Of a stretch of DNA of 64,000 nucleotides, positions 8,707 through 18,456 are shown in pieces (the first letter of the stretch is position 1; each line of letters starts with the position of its first letter). Source of the DNA: Chitinophagaceae bacterium (GTDB lineage Bacteria; Bacteroidota; Bacteroidia; Chitinophagales; Chitinophagaceae); the NCBI GenBank assembly GCA_024508725.1, contig JANINS010000004.1:514163-578162 (forward strand), in the 5' to 3' direction. Made by a program: the position numbers and the translations under genes. Below the pieces are notes generated by a model, which made no database searches, was not told the origin of the DNA, and saw nothing but the letters and a program-made list of their open reading frames with translations.

Positions 8707-9944
8707 GGAGCCCACTGATTAATTCTTATTTTTTTACCTTCTTTCATTTTTTTTAGTGTTGCCTCTATTGTTGCTTTATCTTCTTCAGTAGCAATAGAGG
8801 CAGCTTTTGTTTCCCATTCGATCGCTTCTTTAGCTCTCCCAAGTTTGTATAAGAGGCAGGCATAAGTATCCAGGTACATTGCGTCCTCCTTTTTACTTAG
8901 CGCAAGTTTTATCCACTTGATTGCTTCTTGCAGCTGAATGGGGTTATTACTTGACTCAAAAACTTCCCATGCATATTGGTTTAGCTGATCATGATTTAAA
9001 TTATCTGAAAAGGACTTAACGTATGAAATCAAAGCAATAAAGTATTGCTTTTTATTTTGCTCCTGTTCGTAATAATACAACTTAGCTAAAGCACTGATTT
9101 CTTTAGCCAGTTTTGGATACTTGATGGATAGCTTTGATTGAACATTAGTAAAATTGGGTTGGTTAATTTTATTAAGTTCAGGCATTACTTCTTCGAACAG
9201 GATCAGGTCTATCAGCTTATTTTCTGCTGCTCTTTTTTCTCCGAGTGCAGAATTGAATTGTTGGGGATTCTTTAGAATTAATTTAAAACCTGTATCTGCT
9301 TTTGAAAAAGTGCAATTGAAAAGAAGCTTTAGATCTTCCTTTGAAGTAAGAGCTGCCTTGGTGCGAAAATATTCTTTAGCCACTTTTGTTCCAAGCGTCA
9401 TTTCGTATGCATCCAATGCTGCATTACTCAGGTCAAAAAGAAAAGAGGAGCTCTTCTCACCATTATTATACTTATTGAGCAAGGTGTAATATTGTGTCTT
9501 TGGGTTCAGTGCTTTTGCTGTTTTTTCAAGGAATTCATCGGCTTCTGCTCCGGCTAAAATTTTGTGAACAGCTTCTCCATTCGCATCGAAAAATAGAAAT
9601 GTTGGATAACCAATTATATTGTATTGTTGCGAGAATTGATGAGCTGTTGCATACCATTGCTTCACCTCATCAGAATCATTTTCGGTTGAATCTATCTGCA
9701 ATTTTACATTGATGAAATTCTTGTTGAAGAAATCACCTACTTTTTCTTGTGTGAATACAGAATTACTCATGTATCTGCAAGGTCCACACCATGTAGTATA
9801 TGCATCTATGAAAATGAATTTGTTTTCAGATTTCGCCTTCTCAAGTATTTGATTCCATAATAATCCATGTTCAAACCTGATTCCTTTGTCTTGACAATAG
9901 CTCGTATAGCTTATAAAGAATAAAGAAATCAGGATAACTTTCAT
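8703..9944 (-). CDS. Secreted thioredoxin-like protein with C-terminal helical (TPR-like) region
   Basis: 413 residues from the ATG at 9944. That start gives a clean signal peptide (MKVILISLFFISYTSYCQ); a longer frame from 10052 adds 36 residues without a secretion signal in front. A thioredoxin-fold domain follows with Cys53-Gly-Pro-Cys56 in AYTTWCGPCRYM and the cis-Pro region IIGYPTFLFF. The remaining 250 residues are helical, with a TPR-like end (QEAIKWIKLALSKKEDAMYLDTYACLLYKLG, in parts). Likely a periplasmic thiol-disulfide reductase. It is encoded against the glycogen genes that flank it and overlaps the glgC stop by 4 bp. Partner unknown. Confidence 0.8.
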   Translation of the reverse strand: MKVILISLFFISYTSYCQDKGIRFEHGLLWNQILEKAKSENKFIFIDAYTTWCGPCRYMSNSVFTQEKVGDFFNKNFINVKLQIDSTENDSDEVKQWYATAHQFSQQYNIIGYPTFLFFDANGEAVHKILAGAEADEFLEKTAKALNPKTQYYTLLNKYNNGEKSSSFLFDLSNAALDAYEMTLGTKVAKEYFRTKAALTSKEDLKLLFNCTFSKADTGFKLILKNPQQFNSALGEKRAAENKLIDLILFEEVMPELNKINQPNFTNVQSKLSIKYPKLAKEISALAKLYYYEQEQNKKQYFIALISYVKSFSDNLNHDQLNQYAWEVFESSNNPIQLQEAIKWIKLALSKKEDAMYLDTYACLLYKLGRAKEAIEWETKAASIATEEDKATIEATLKKMKEGKKIRINQWAP

Positions 9945-10053
9945 GATTTGTAGTTTGGGTATCTTAAAAATAATCAAAGCGAATGATGATAGCACCGGTG
10001 GCGGTTGTTTTAACTTTTTGTGGCATTTCTGAATTTCCCTTAGTTTTACCATC

Positions 10054-10068
10054 GTGTAAATTTTACAC
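10054..10068. promoter_or_regulatory. Candidate operator: 15-bp inverted repeat upstream of the MFS/amylase pair
   Basis: GTGTAAA-T-TTTACAC, with perfect 7-bp arms, lies 26-40 nt before the MFS start codon, where a regulator could block or assist transcription. No local regulator gene is seen, so the binding protein is unknown. Confidence 0.35.
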
Positions 10069-10093
10069 TAACTAATTGCTTTAAACGATTGCT

Positions 10094-11488
10094 ATGGCTC
10101 AGGCAACCCCTTCGAACTTATCTGCTAATAAGCCTCGACTTTCTATCAGTCAGATCATTAATATGAGTGTTGGGTTCTTCGGAATTCAATTCGGCTGGGA
10201 TCTGCAAAGAGCGAACATGGGTCCGATCTATGATGTGCTTGGCGCAAATGCAGAAGATATTCCTTTACTGTTCCTGGCAGCTCCGCTTACAGGTTTATTA
10301 GTTCAACCCATCATTGGTTATCTGAGTGACAGAACCTGGCATCCAAAGTGGGGAAGAAGAAGACCTTACTTTCTTATCGGAGCTATTCTAAGTTCTATCG
10401 CTTTGATCGCAATGCCACATAGTTCTGCACTTTGGATGGCTGCCGGCTTACTTTGGATCATGGATGTTTTTGGAAATGTGGCAATGGAACCTTTCAGGGC
10501 TTTTGTTGCAGATAAATTACCGGACAGCCAACTGAACAGAGGTTTCATTATGCAAAGCCTGATGATCGGTTTAGGAGGAAGTATCGCTTCCTCACTTCCC
10601 TGGATCATGCGTAACTGGTTTGGAATGGAAAATACTGCCGCAAAAGGTATCATTCCAGAGAACGTACGATTATCATTTTATATCGGTGCTTTCTTTTTCC
10701 TTGCTGCTGTGCTGTACACTGTTTTTACTTCAAAAGAATATCCACCGGAAGATATCAGCTATAAAGACAAAGTGAAAGAATCGAATAAAGGTTTCGGTGG
10801 TGGATTGAAAGAGATCTTTACAGCCATGACCAAAATGCCATACCGGATGAAGATCATTGCCCTGGTACAATTCTTTACCTGGCCGGGATTATTTCTTATG
10901 TGGTTTTATTACTCCGTAGCGGTAGCTTATCATGTTTTTGGTGCAGCAAGTGATACTGATCCATTATATGGGGATGGTCGTGATTTTGCCGGATTGACTT
11001 TGGCTTTCTATAACGTGATAACATTTGCCTTTGCCTTTGTTTTGCCTTCCATCGCTGATAAGCTTGGCAGAAAAACAACCCACAGCTTATGCTTACTTGC
11101 TGGTGCTGCAGGATTGATCAGTGTGGCATTTGTTACCAATAAATACATGCTTTATGGGGGCATGACTGGTGTTGGAATCGCATGGGCCAGTATTTTATCA
11201 ATGCCTTATGCGATGTTAAGTCCGGTTTTGCCCAGAAATAAGATCGGTATTTACATGGGAATTTTTAATTTCTTCATTGTTTTGCCGGAGATCATTGCCT
11301 CGCTTGGATTCAAATGGATCATGAAGAATGTTTTGAATAACGATATGCTTTTAGCAGTGCAGATTGGAGGTGTGTTGATGATCATTGCTGCCATCATCTG
11401 TTTCATCTTTATCAACGAAAGAAAAAATGAAAAGACCGATGAAGCAGAAATTGCTGAAATGGAAATTTTAGAACAAAGAACTGTGTAA
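10094..11488 (+). CDS. MFS sugar transporter (GPH/SLC45-like), probably for maltose or maltodextrin
   Basis: 464 residues, about 12 membrane helices. Family marks are GFFGIQFGWDLQRANMGPIYDVLG, the loop IIGYLSDRTWHPKWGRRRPYFLIG (an extended MFS A-motif with GRRRP), and AMEPFRAFVADKLPD. Similar proteins in Bacteroidota lie beside GH13 enzymes and are assigned to maltose or maltooligosaccharide uptake. Here the next gene, 3 bases downstream, is a secreted GH13 amylase, so the pair is almost certainly one operon. The substrate assignment is inference from family and neighbour. A 15-bp palindrome precedes the start. Confidence 0.82.
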   Translation: MAQATPSNLSANKPRLSISQIINMSVGFFGIQFGWDLQRANMGPIYDVLGANAEDIPLLFLAAPLTGLLVQPIIGYLSDRTWHPKWGRRRPYFLIGAILSSIALIAMPHSSALWMAAGLLWIMDVFGNVAMEPFRAFVADKLPDSQLNRGFIMQSLMIGLGGSIASSLPWIMRNWFGMENTAAKGIIPENVRLSFYIGAFFFLAAVLYTVFTSKEYPPEDISYKDKVKESNKGFGGGLKEIFTAMTKMPYRMKIIALVQFFTWPGLFLMWFYYSVAVAYHVFGAASDTDPLYGDGRDFAGLTLAFYNVITFAFAFVLPSIADKLGRKTTHSLCLLAGAAGLISVAFVTNKYMLYGGMTGVGIAWASILSMPYAMLSPVLPRNKIGIYMGIFNFFIVLPEIIASLGFKWIMKNVLNNDMLLAVQIGGVLMIIAAIICFIFINERKNEKTDEAEIAEMEILEQRTV

Positions 11489-11491
11489 CGT

Positions 11492-13324
11492 ATGAAAAAA
11501 TTGATTGCTTTTTTAGGAAGTGCCTTGATTAGTGTAACAGCTTTTAGCCAACACGCTGCTGTTTATCCGGCTAACTGGTGGATCGGGATGAAGATGAACA
11601 AGATTCAGTTGATGATCCATGGGCAAAACCTGTCAGGAGCATCTATCACATATCCGGGTATCCAGGTTACAAAAGTTCAAAAGGCAGAAAACAGCAATTA
11701 CCTGTTTGTTGATATCACCATTCTGCCAACGGCAAAACCTGGTAAGGCAAAAGTTGATATAAAAGGCAGTCCCAATACAACTTCTGAGTTCGAACTGAAA
11801 GCAAGAAGAAAAGGGAACGGAACTTCTTTTGCACAAGGCGTTACTTCATCAGATTTTATCTACCTGCTAATGCCGGATCGTTTTTCGAACGGTGATCCTT
11901 CTAACGACCGTCTTGAGGCCATGAGAGATCAGAGTCTTAACAGGGATTCGATTTATCATCGTCATGGAGGAGATTTCCAGGGCATCATCAATCACCTCAA
12001 TTATCTACAGGATCTGGGTGTAACTACAATATGGATGACACCGGTGATCGAAAATGATATGCCCGACAGAACGGAACATGGATACGCCTTCACCAATCAT
12101 TATAAAATTGAACCAAGATTTGGCGGAGCAGAGAAGTATAAGCAACTCAGCGACTCCTTACATAAAAGAGGAATGAAGCTGATACAAGATGCTGTTTATA
12201 ATCATGTGGGCAGTTATCATTTCACAGTTCTTGATCCGCCAATGAAAGATTGGCTGCATCAATGGCCAAACTTTACTCAAACCACTTACAAAGACCAGGT
12301 GTTGTATGATCCGTATGCAGCAGCATCCGACAAAAAGAAAATGGAAGATGGTTGGTTTACCAGGCAAATGCCCGATATGAACCAGGATAATCCTTATGTA
12401 GCCAATTATCTTATTCAACATGCGATATGGTGTGTTGAAGAATTTGGTGTAGATGGATGGAGGATCGACACTTATCCATACAACGATCTTGAATTCATGA
12501 ATCGTTGTAATAAAGCGTTATTGGATGAGTACCCTAAACTCACCATGTTTGGTGAAACCTGGGTTCATGGTGTACCGGCTCAGGCTTACTTCACCAGGAA
12601 TAAAATGAATATTCCATTTAAGAGTAACTTAACCGGAGTAACAGATTTTCAAACCAACATGTATGGAATTGTCCCTGCGTTAACTGAAAATTTCGGCTGG
12701 ACAGAAGGAGTGAACAAACTCTATAGTACACTTGCTGCCGACTATGTATATGAGAATCCGTTGAACAATGTGATCTTCCTCGACAATCATGATAAGAGCA
12801 GGATTTTTTCTGTAGTAAAAGAAGATGTTGCCAAACAACGTATGGCAATAGGATGGTTGCTCACCAGTCGTGGTATTCCACAAATGTATTATGGCACAGA
12901 AATATTGATGAGAGGCGAAACAAATCCGGATGGTTGGGTGCGTCTTGATTTTCCCGGTGGCTGGAATGAAGATGGTAAAAATGCATTTACAGGTGATGGA
13001 TTAGACGACAGGGAACTGGGCATACAGGATTGGACAAGAAAACTGGCCAACTACCGTAAAAACTCAGCAGCTATCAAAACAGGAAAAATGATGCAGTATG
13101 TTCCGGATGATGGTTTATACGTTTACTTCCGTTACGATGATAAGCAGGCTGTTATGTGCATTATGAATACAAGTGAAAAAACAAAGCACATCAACTTCAA
13201 CAATTATCCAGAGATGTTCAAAAATGTAAAGCAGATAAAAAGTGTTATGGGAACTGAGCGTATTGAAGGCGATAACCTTAACATCGAACCGAAGAAGTTT
13301 GTGATAATCGAGTTCAATAAGTGA
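11492..13324 (+). CDS. Exported GH13 alpha-amylase (cyclomaltodextrinase/neopullulanase type)
   Basis: 610 residues. A signal peptide (MKKLIAFLGSALISVTAFS) is followed by an N-terminal Ig-like domain typical of cyclomaltodextrinases (YPANWWIGMKMNKIQLMIHG). The GH13 barrel has all conserved regions: DAVYNHVG, DGWRIDTY with nucleophile Asp326, FGETW with acid/base Glu355, and FLDNHD with stabilising Asp434. A beta domain ends the protein. It should cleave alpha-1,4 (perhaps alpha-1,6) links in maltodextrins in the periplasm, feeding the adjacent transporter. It resembles SusA in layout; no susC/susD pair is in the window. Confidence 0.9.
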   Translation: MKKLIAFLGSALISVTAFSQHAAVYPANWWIGMKMNKIQLMIHGQNLSGASITYPGIQVTKVQKAENSNYLFVDITILPTAKPGKAKVDIKGSPNTTSEFELKARRKGNGTSFAQGVTSSDFIYLLMPDRFSNGDPSNDRLEAMRDQSLNRDSIYHRHGGDFQGIINHLNYLQDLGVTTIWMTPVIENDMPDRTEHGYAFTNHYKIEPRFGGAEKYKQLSDSLHKRGMKLIQDAVYNHVGSYHFTVLDPPMKDWLHQWPNFTQTTYKDQVLYDPYAAASDKKKMEDGWFTRQMPDMNQDNPYVANYLIQHAIWCVEEFGVDGWRIDTYPYNDLEFMNRCNKALLDEYPKLTMFGETWVHGVPAQAYFTRNKMNIPFKSNLTGVTDFQTNMYGIVPALTENFGWTEGVNKLYSTLAADYVYENPLNNVIFLDNHDKSRIFSVVKEDVAKQRMAIGWLLTSRGIPQMYYGTEILMRGETNPDGWVRLDFPGGWNEDGKNAFTGDGLDDRELGIQDWTRKLANYRKNSAAIKTGKMMQYVPDDGLYVYFRYDDKQAVMCIMNTSEKTKHINFNNYPEMFKNVKQIKSVMGTERIEGDNLNIEPKKFVIIEFNK

Positions 13325-13387
13325 TCTTATTATGCTTCAATAGATGCTTGCTGAATTTACAATGCCAAAATTCTCTATTTTGGTGTT

Positions 13388-15358
13388 ATGGCTAAGGCAA
13401 AGAAAGCAACAGTAAAGGCGAAGCGATATGAACAAACGCATTTTGTTGACACAACAAGATCCGTTTGGAATTATTCATTGTTTGATGAAGAGCAGGTAAC
13501 AAATTTTCAGAACGGTACTCACTATTCTCTATATAATTACTTTGGTAATAAGCAGCTTGAAGTAAATGATGTTGCAGGAACTTATTTTGCTGTATGGGCT
13601 CCCAATGCAACAGCGGTTTATGTGATCGGCGATTTTAATCAATGGGATAAAACTGCACATCCCTTATTTGTTCGATTGGATCAGTCCGGTATTTGGGAAG
13701 GTTTTATTCCAAATATTGGTAAAGGCGAAGCTTATAAATATCATATTCACGGTTATAAAGGTGCGAAACTCGATAAAGGTGATCCTTTCGCTCATTACTG
13801 GCAAAAACGTCCGCAAACCGCTTCTGTTATCTGGGATACCAAGTATGATTGGAACGATAACAAGTGGATGAAGAAGCGAGACAAACTCAATTCACTAAAA
13901 TCTCCTCACTCAGTTTACGAAGTGCATCTCGCCAGTTGGATGAGACCCAACAAGCATGATGAAGAATCATACAACAGTTATGGCTTTCTCGCAGATCGTT
14001 TAGTGAATTATGTAAAGGAGATGGGATTCACGCATGTAGAGTTAATGCCTGTAATGGAACATCCTTTCGATGGAAGCTGGGGCTACCAGGGAACAGGATT
14101 TTTTGCTCCTACTTCACGATTCGGAGAGCCACAGGATTTTGCTTACCTCGTCGATTGTTTTCACCAGGCTGGCATAGGAGTGATCCTCGATTGGGTGCCA
14201 TCTCACTTTCCTTATGATGCTCACGGCTTGTTCATGTTCGATGGTACACATACTTATGAATATGCCGACATGCGTAAAGGATTTCACCCCGATTGGAATT
14301 CTTACATCTTCAATTACAAACGTGGTGAGGTAAAAAGTTTTCTCATTTCCAGTGCAAGGTTCTGGTGCGAACAATTTCATGCAGATGGATTAAGGGTAGA
14401 TGCTGTTTCATCCATGTTGCGTCTTGACTATAGTCGCAATGAAGGAGAATGGGAACCCAATGAGTTTGGTGGAAACGGGAACCTCGAAGCCATTGCTTTC
14501 ATTAAAGATCTCAACGAAACATTGTATCGTGATTTTCATTCTGTGCAAACAATAGCTGAAGAAGCAACAGACTGGCCGGGTATCAGCAAACCAACCTTTG
14601 CCGGTGGATTGGGTTTTGGTATGAAGTGGATGATGGGGTGGATGCATGATACACTTCGTTATTTCAAGAAAGATCCTTTGCATCGTTCGCACCACCAGGA
14701 TGATCTTACGTTCAGCATGATGTATTACTATGATGAGAATTTCATGCTCCCTTTGAGTCATGATGAAGTAGTGCATGGCAAAAGCCCGATGATCTATAAA
14801 ATGCCGGGTGATGAGTGGCAGAAGTTCGCCAATCTTCGTTTACTCTACACGTACATGTTCACTCATCCTGGAGCCAAATTGTTGTTTATGGGAGATGAGT
14901 TTGGGCAAACCAATGAATGGAATTACAAATCAGAATTGCAATGGGAGTTACTGCAGTTCGATCCACATGCAGGAATGCAGCAATGTTTGAAAGATCTGAA
15001 TCATTTGTATAGAGATAATCCCGCTTTGCACGAAAAGCAATTTGACGCTTCAGGGTTTGAATGGGTTGATCTGAATCATAGGGCAGAAGCAGTGATATGT
15101 TTCAAGCGTAAATGCGGAAAGAACAAAGAAGATGTATTGGTGTTGCTGAACATGACACCTGTAGTTCGAACTGACTGGGAAGTATTGGTGCATGGAAAAG
15201 GAGATTGGGAAGAGATTTTCAATAGTGATAACAAGAAATATTGGGGAACAGGAGATGTATTCAATCCAGGGATCAGGAGTGAGTTGATCGATAAGAAATC
15301 AAAAATGTACAAACTGGTACTCAATTTGCCGCCTCTGGCAGGTATCGTTCTAAAATAA
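13388..15358 (+). CDS. glgB: 1,4-alpha-glucan branching enzyme
   Basis: 656 residues, cytoplasmic. It moves an alpha-1,4 segment to a 6-position to branch glycogen. After a short basic N-terminus (MAKAKKATVKAKR) comes a CBM48 domain (GTYFAVWAPNATAVYVIGDFNQW), then a GH13 subfamily 8/9-type barrel: GVILDWVPSHFP, GLRVDAVSSML with nucleophile Asp338, TIAEEATDWP (acid/base Glu in the pair 391/392) and PLSHDEVVHGK. The family C-terminal beta domain is present. The gene follows the amylase by 63 bases and precedes the DUF305 gene by 6. With glgA and glgC it completes a minimal glycogen-synthesis set. Confidence 0.95.
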   Translation: MAKAKKATVKAKRYEQTHFVDTTRSVWNYSLFDEEQVTNFQNGTHYSLYNYFGNKQLEVNDVAGTYFAVWAPNATAVYVIGDFNQWDKTAHPLFVRLDQSGIWEGFIPNIGKGEAYKYHIHGYKGAKLDKGDPFAHYWQKRPQTASVIWDTKYDWNDNKWMKKRDKLNSLKSPHSVYEVHLASWMRPNKHDEESYNSYGFLADRLVNYVKEMGFTHVELMPVMEHPFDGSWGYQGTGFFAPTSRFGEPQDFAYLVDCFHQAGIGVILDWVPSHFPYDAHGLFMFDGTHTYEYADMRKGFHPDWNSYIFNYKRGEVKSFLISSARFWCEQFHADGLRVDAVSSMLRLDYSRNEGEWEPNEFGGNGNLEAIAFIKDLNETLYRDFHSVQTIAEEATDWPGISKPTFAGGLGFGMKWMMGWMHDTLRYFKKDPLHRSHHQDDLTFSMMYYYDENFMLPLSHDEVVHGKSPMIYKMPGDEWQKFANLRLLYTYMFTHPGAKLLFMGDEFGQTNEWNYKSELQWELLQFDPHAGMQQCLKDLNHLYRDNPALHEKQFDASGFEWVDLNHRAEAVICFKRKCGKNKEDVLVLLNMTPVVRTDWEVLVHGKGDWEEIFNSDNKKYWGTGDVFNPGIRSELIDKKSKMYKLVLNLPPLAGIVLK

Positions 15359-15364
15359 GTTGTC

Positions 15365-15994
15365 ATGAAAAAACTTCTTCCATTAGCAGCTATTGTTGTA
15401 CTGTTTGCATGTAATAATAATGACGAGGAACAAGCCAATGGCATCGACTCCACTCATGGCTCTCATCATGCAGCTGCAACGATTGATTCTTCTGATATAA
15501 TGAAGCAGTTGATGGATCAGAACATGCAGCAGATGATGGGTGTTCGTTCAACTGGTAATGCGGATCAAGACTTTGCTGCATTGATGCGAATTCATCACCA
15601 GGGAGCAGTTGATATGGCAAATGCATTACTGAGATCAGGCTCTAACGAAGAGCTGAAGAAAATGGCTCAGCAGATCATTGCCGATCAACAAAAAGAAATA
15701 GCTGTATTTGATAATATACTTGACAATCATTTTGAGGGACGGAATGATACAGCCTTCTATCAAAAGGCAATGCAAGACATGCACAGCATGCATCTGACTG
15801 ATGAGAAAGGCTCAACAGACAGGCAATTCATTCAGATGATGATACCCCATCACGAAGGAGCGATCATTATGGCAAAAACTTACCTGGACAAAGGAGCAAA
15901 AGATGCAACACTTAAAAAGTTAGCTGGTAATATCATCAAAACACAACAGGCAGAGATCAACACTTTTAAGCAGATGCTACCGAATGTGAAATAA
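15365..15994 (+). CDS. DUF305 lipoprotein
   Basis: 209 residues. The N-terminus MKKLLPLAAIVVLFAC ends in a lipobox (LFAC), so this is probably a lipid-anchored periplasmic or outer-membrane protein. Two copies of the ferritin-like DUF305 motif are visible: DFAALMRIHHQGAVDMANALL and MIPHHEGAIIMAKTYL, each with a His pair. The protein is rich in Met and His (MKQLMDQNMQQMMG, QDMHSMH), which suggests metal binding, copper being the common proposal for this family. It starts 6 bases after glgB, so it is likely co-transcribed, although no functional link to glycogen is evident. Its stop abuts the argS stop as TAATTA. Confidence 0.85.
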   Translation: MKKLLPLAAIVVLFACNNNDEEQANGIDSTHGSHHAAATIDSSDIMKQLMDQNMQQMMGVRSTGNADQDFAALMRIHHQGAVDMANALLRSGSNEELKKMAQQIIADQQKEIAVFDNILDNHFEGRNDTAFYQKAMQDMHSMHLTDEKGSTDRQFIQMMIPHHEGAIIMAKTYLDKGAKDATLKKLAGNIIKTQQAEINTFKQMLPNVK

Positions 15995-17785
15995 TTACAT
16001 TCTCTCCGGTACATTGATTCCTAATAATCCCATTCCTGTCTTAATTACCTGTGCAGTAAGTTGAGCAATTTGCAGCCTGAGTTGTTTCTTCTCTTCGCTT
16101 TCCGCATTGGCAATCGAATGTTCAGTATAGAATGAATTAAATGTTTGTGCAAGATTGAAAACATAGATCGCAATCTTCGATGGATTCAATTCTTCACCTG
16201 CTTCTTCAATTACTGATGGAAATCTTTCCAATGCAACGATCAAAGCTTTCTCCAATGGTAACAATTCACCCTTGATTGCTGACGCTTCTGCCAACTGCGA
16301 ACTGTCACCTGTTAACTTCCTGATGATGCTTTTTATTCTTGCATGCGTATATTGAATGAAAGGGCCGGTGAATCCATGGAAATCGATACTTTCCTCAGGG
16401 TTAAAGATCATTTTCTTTTTAGGATCTACTCTCAGCAGGAAGAATTTCAATGCACCTAACCCAATCGTGTTGTACAATTCTTTCAGTTCGTCTGCTGAAA
16501 AGTCTTTGACCTTACCCAACTCTTCCGTTTTTTGTTTTGCGATGTTCACCATCTCACTAACGATGTCATCAGCATCCACCACTGTTCCTTCACGACTTTT
16601 CATTTTGCCGGTTGGTAGTTCAACCATTCCATAACTAAGATGATAAATACCATCAGCCGAAGGCAAACCCAGTTTCTGGCAGATCAGCTTCAATACTTTC
16701 ATGTGATAGTTCTGCTCATCACCGATCACATAAATGTTGCGTTCTGCTTTAAACTCTTCATAACGCTGTTCTGCTAAACCAATGTCCTGTGTGATGTAAA
16801 CAGATGTGCCGTCTCTTCTCTGTACGATCTTCTCATCCAGCCCATCAGCAGTAAGATCTATCCAGACACTTCCATCATCCTTTTGATAAAACACACCTTT
16901 CGATAAACCTTTTTCTACCAGGCCTTTTCCTAAGAGATAAGTATTACTCTCATAATACACTTTATCGAAATCGCTGCCGATGGTTGTATATGTCTGATCA
17001 AATCCTTGGTACACCCAACTGTTCATCTTCTCCCAGAGTTCGATCACTTCAGGCTTACCAGCTTCCCAATCGATCAGCATTTGCTGGGCAGCTTTCATAA
17101 CCGGTGCCTGTTTTTCTGCCTCATCTTTACTCATACCACCCTGTACCAGTTCCTCAACCTCTTTCTTATATTGATCATTGAACTTCACGTAATAATCACC
17201 TACAAAATGATCTCCTTTTACACCTGTGGTTTCCGGTGTTGCTCCATTAGCGAACAACTGCCATGCGATCATACTTTTACAAATGTGAATGCCCCTGTCG
17301 TTCACAATACAGGTTTTTATTACCTCGTTGCCACTTGCCTTTAAGGTTTCTGCGGTACTCCAGCCAAGAAAAATATTTCTGAGGTGACCCAGGTGCAATG
17401 GTTTATTGGTGTTAGGAGAGGCATACTCTACCATTACTTTTTTGCCGCTATGTTGTTTCTGTCCATACGACGCATTTATAGATTGCTGATGCAGAAAATC
17501 CACCCAGTAAGCATCGCCAATGCTCAGGTTCAAAAATCCTTTGATCACATTGAAACCTGAGAACAGTTCTTTATTTTGATTAAAAAGGTGTTCACCCAAC
17601 TCCTGGCCCAACGCATCAGGCGATTTTTTCAACTGCTTTACGAATGCAAACAATACAACAGTATAATCTCCTTCAAATTCGGGTTTTGTTTCATTCACCA
17701 ATATATCCTTATCCTGCAACTGCACATTGTACAATTGCCCGATAGCCTTTACCGTAGCCGTTTTGATCGCTGCAACAACACTCAT
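15995..17785 (-). CDS. argS: Arginyl-tRNA synthetase
   Basis: 596 residues from ATG 17785 (MSVVAAIKTATVKAIG). A frame 11 codons longer exists, but the promoter -7 element overlaps it. It charges tRNA-Arg. Class I marks are ASPNTNKPLHLGHLRN (HLGH signature) and the GKMKSREGTVV loop in place of KMSKS, as is normal for ArgRS. The N-terminal Add-1 domain and the C-terminal DALR anticodon domain (FIQYTHARI to the end, NVPERM) are present. Convergent with the DUF305 gene with no intergenic base. Confidence 0.97.
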   Translation of the reverse strand: MSVVAAIKTATVKAIGQLYNVQLQDKDILVNETKPEFEGDYTVVLFAFVKQLKKSPDALGQELGEHLFNQNKELFSGFNVIKGFLNLSIGDAYWVDFLHQQSINASYGQKQHSGKKVMVEYASPNTNKPLHLGHLRNIFLGWSTAETLKASGNEVIKTCIVNDRGIHICKSMIAWQLFANGATPETTGVKGDHFVGDYYVKFNDQYKKEVEELVQGGMSKDEAEKQAPVMKAAQQMLIDWEAGKPEVIELWEKMNSWVYQGFDQTYTTIGSDFDKVYYESNTYLLGKGLVEKGLSKGVFYQKDDGSVWIDLTADGLDEKIVQRRDGTSVYITQDIGLAEQRYEEFKAERNIYVIGDEQNYHMKVLKLICQKLGLPSADGIYHLSYGMVELPTGKMKSREGTVVDADDIVSEMVNIAKQKTEELGKVKDFSADELKELYNTIGLGALKFFLLRVDPKKKMIFNPEESIDFHGFTGPFIQYTHARIKSIIRKLTGDSSQLAEASAIKGELLPLEKALIVALERFPSVIEEAGEELNPSKIAIYVFNLAQTFNSFYTEHSIANAESEEKKQLRLQIAQLTAQVIKTGMGLLGINVPERM

Positions 17786-17806
17786 GTTATTTAAAACTTT
17801 GAGCGG

Positions 17807-17814
17807 CAAAAGTA
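17807..17814 (-). promoter_or_regulatory. -7 promoter element of argS
   Basis: The minus-strand sequence is TACTTTTG followed by CCGC, a full consensus match, 21 nt before the argS ATG. It settles the start choice at 17785. Confidence 0.6.
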
Positions 17815-17884
17815 GCAAAATAGCGGTGAGGGTTTTAACATAATTCCTGTAAGATTCATCAGGCAGCTTATGTATTCAAATACT

Positions 17885-17892
17885 TATTTTCG
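17885..17892 (+). promoter_or_regulatory. Candidate -7 element of the GtrA-like gene
   Basis: TATTTTCG (one mismatch) is followed by CCACCGTTT and then GTG at 17902. Both the sequence and the 9-nt spacing closely resemble the prfC start region (TACCTTTG, CCGCCGTTT, ATG). Confidence 0.45.
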
Positions 17893-17901
17893 CCACCGTT
17901 T

Positions 17902-18402
17902 GTGAGAAGTCTTCATCATTATACCCGTAATACTATACTTTCTATAGTGGATTTCTTTTATCCGCTCTTCAAACGATTTATGCCCCTGCAGACTTTTCGT
18001 TATGCAGCTTGTGGTGGAGGTAATACACTACTCAACATTTTTCTTTTTTACATCTTTCACAATTACGTATACGATAAACAGGTAGTGGATCTTGGTTTTT
18101 ATGCTTTGGAGCCTTATACAGCCGCATTTCTATCAGCTTTCGTGATCACTTTCCCTATCGGATTTTACCTTAGCATGTATGTTGTGTTTCCGGGAGCTAC
18201 TTTAAGAAGAAGAGTACAATTGTTCAGGTATTTTCTCGTGGTGATAGGTTGCATCATTCTCAATTATATATTCCTCAAAATTTTCGTGGAAGCATTTGGA
18301 TGGTATCCAACTCCTTCGTTGATGTTAACTGCCGTGATCGTTGTTGCTTTTAGCTACTTAAGCCAGCGACATTTTTCTTTTAGTCAGAAGGACAGAGGTT
18401 GA
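17902..18402 (+). CDS. GtrA-like membrane protein
   Basis: 166 residues from GTG 17902. The GtrA family comprises small four-helix inner-membrane proteins implicated in flipping or transfer of lipid-linked sugars in cell-envelope synthesis. The family start FRYAACGGGNTLLNIFLFY is visible near residue 33, with four hydrophobic segments at about 40-60, 72-92, 105-128 and 140-155, ending in a basic QRHFSFSQ tail. The start could also be GTG 17947 or ATG 17980. I favour 17902 because its promoter spacing mirrors prfC. No sugar transferase gene is adjacent, so the substrate is unknown. Confidence 0.8.
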   Translation: MRSLHHYTRNTILSIVDFFYPLFKRFMPLQTFRYAACGGGNTLLNIFLFYIFHNYVYDKQVVDLGFYALEPYTAAFLSAFVITFPIGFYLSMYVVFPGATLRRRVQLFRYFLVVIGCIILNYIFLKIFVEAFGWYPTPSLMLTAVIVVAFSYLSQRHFSFSQKDRG

Positions 18403-18456
18403 TGAAACCTTCATCCTTCTTTCATAACCCACCAAGACAGTTAGATAATACGTAAA

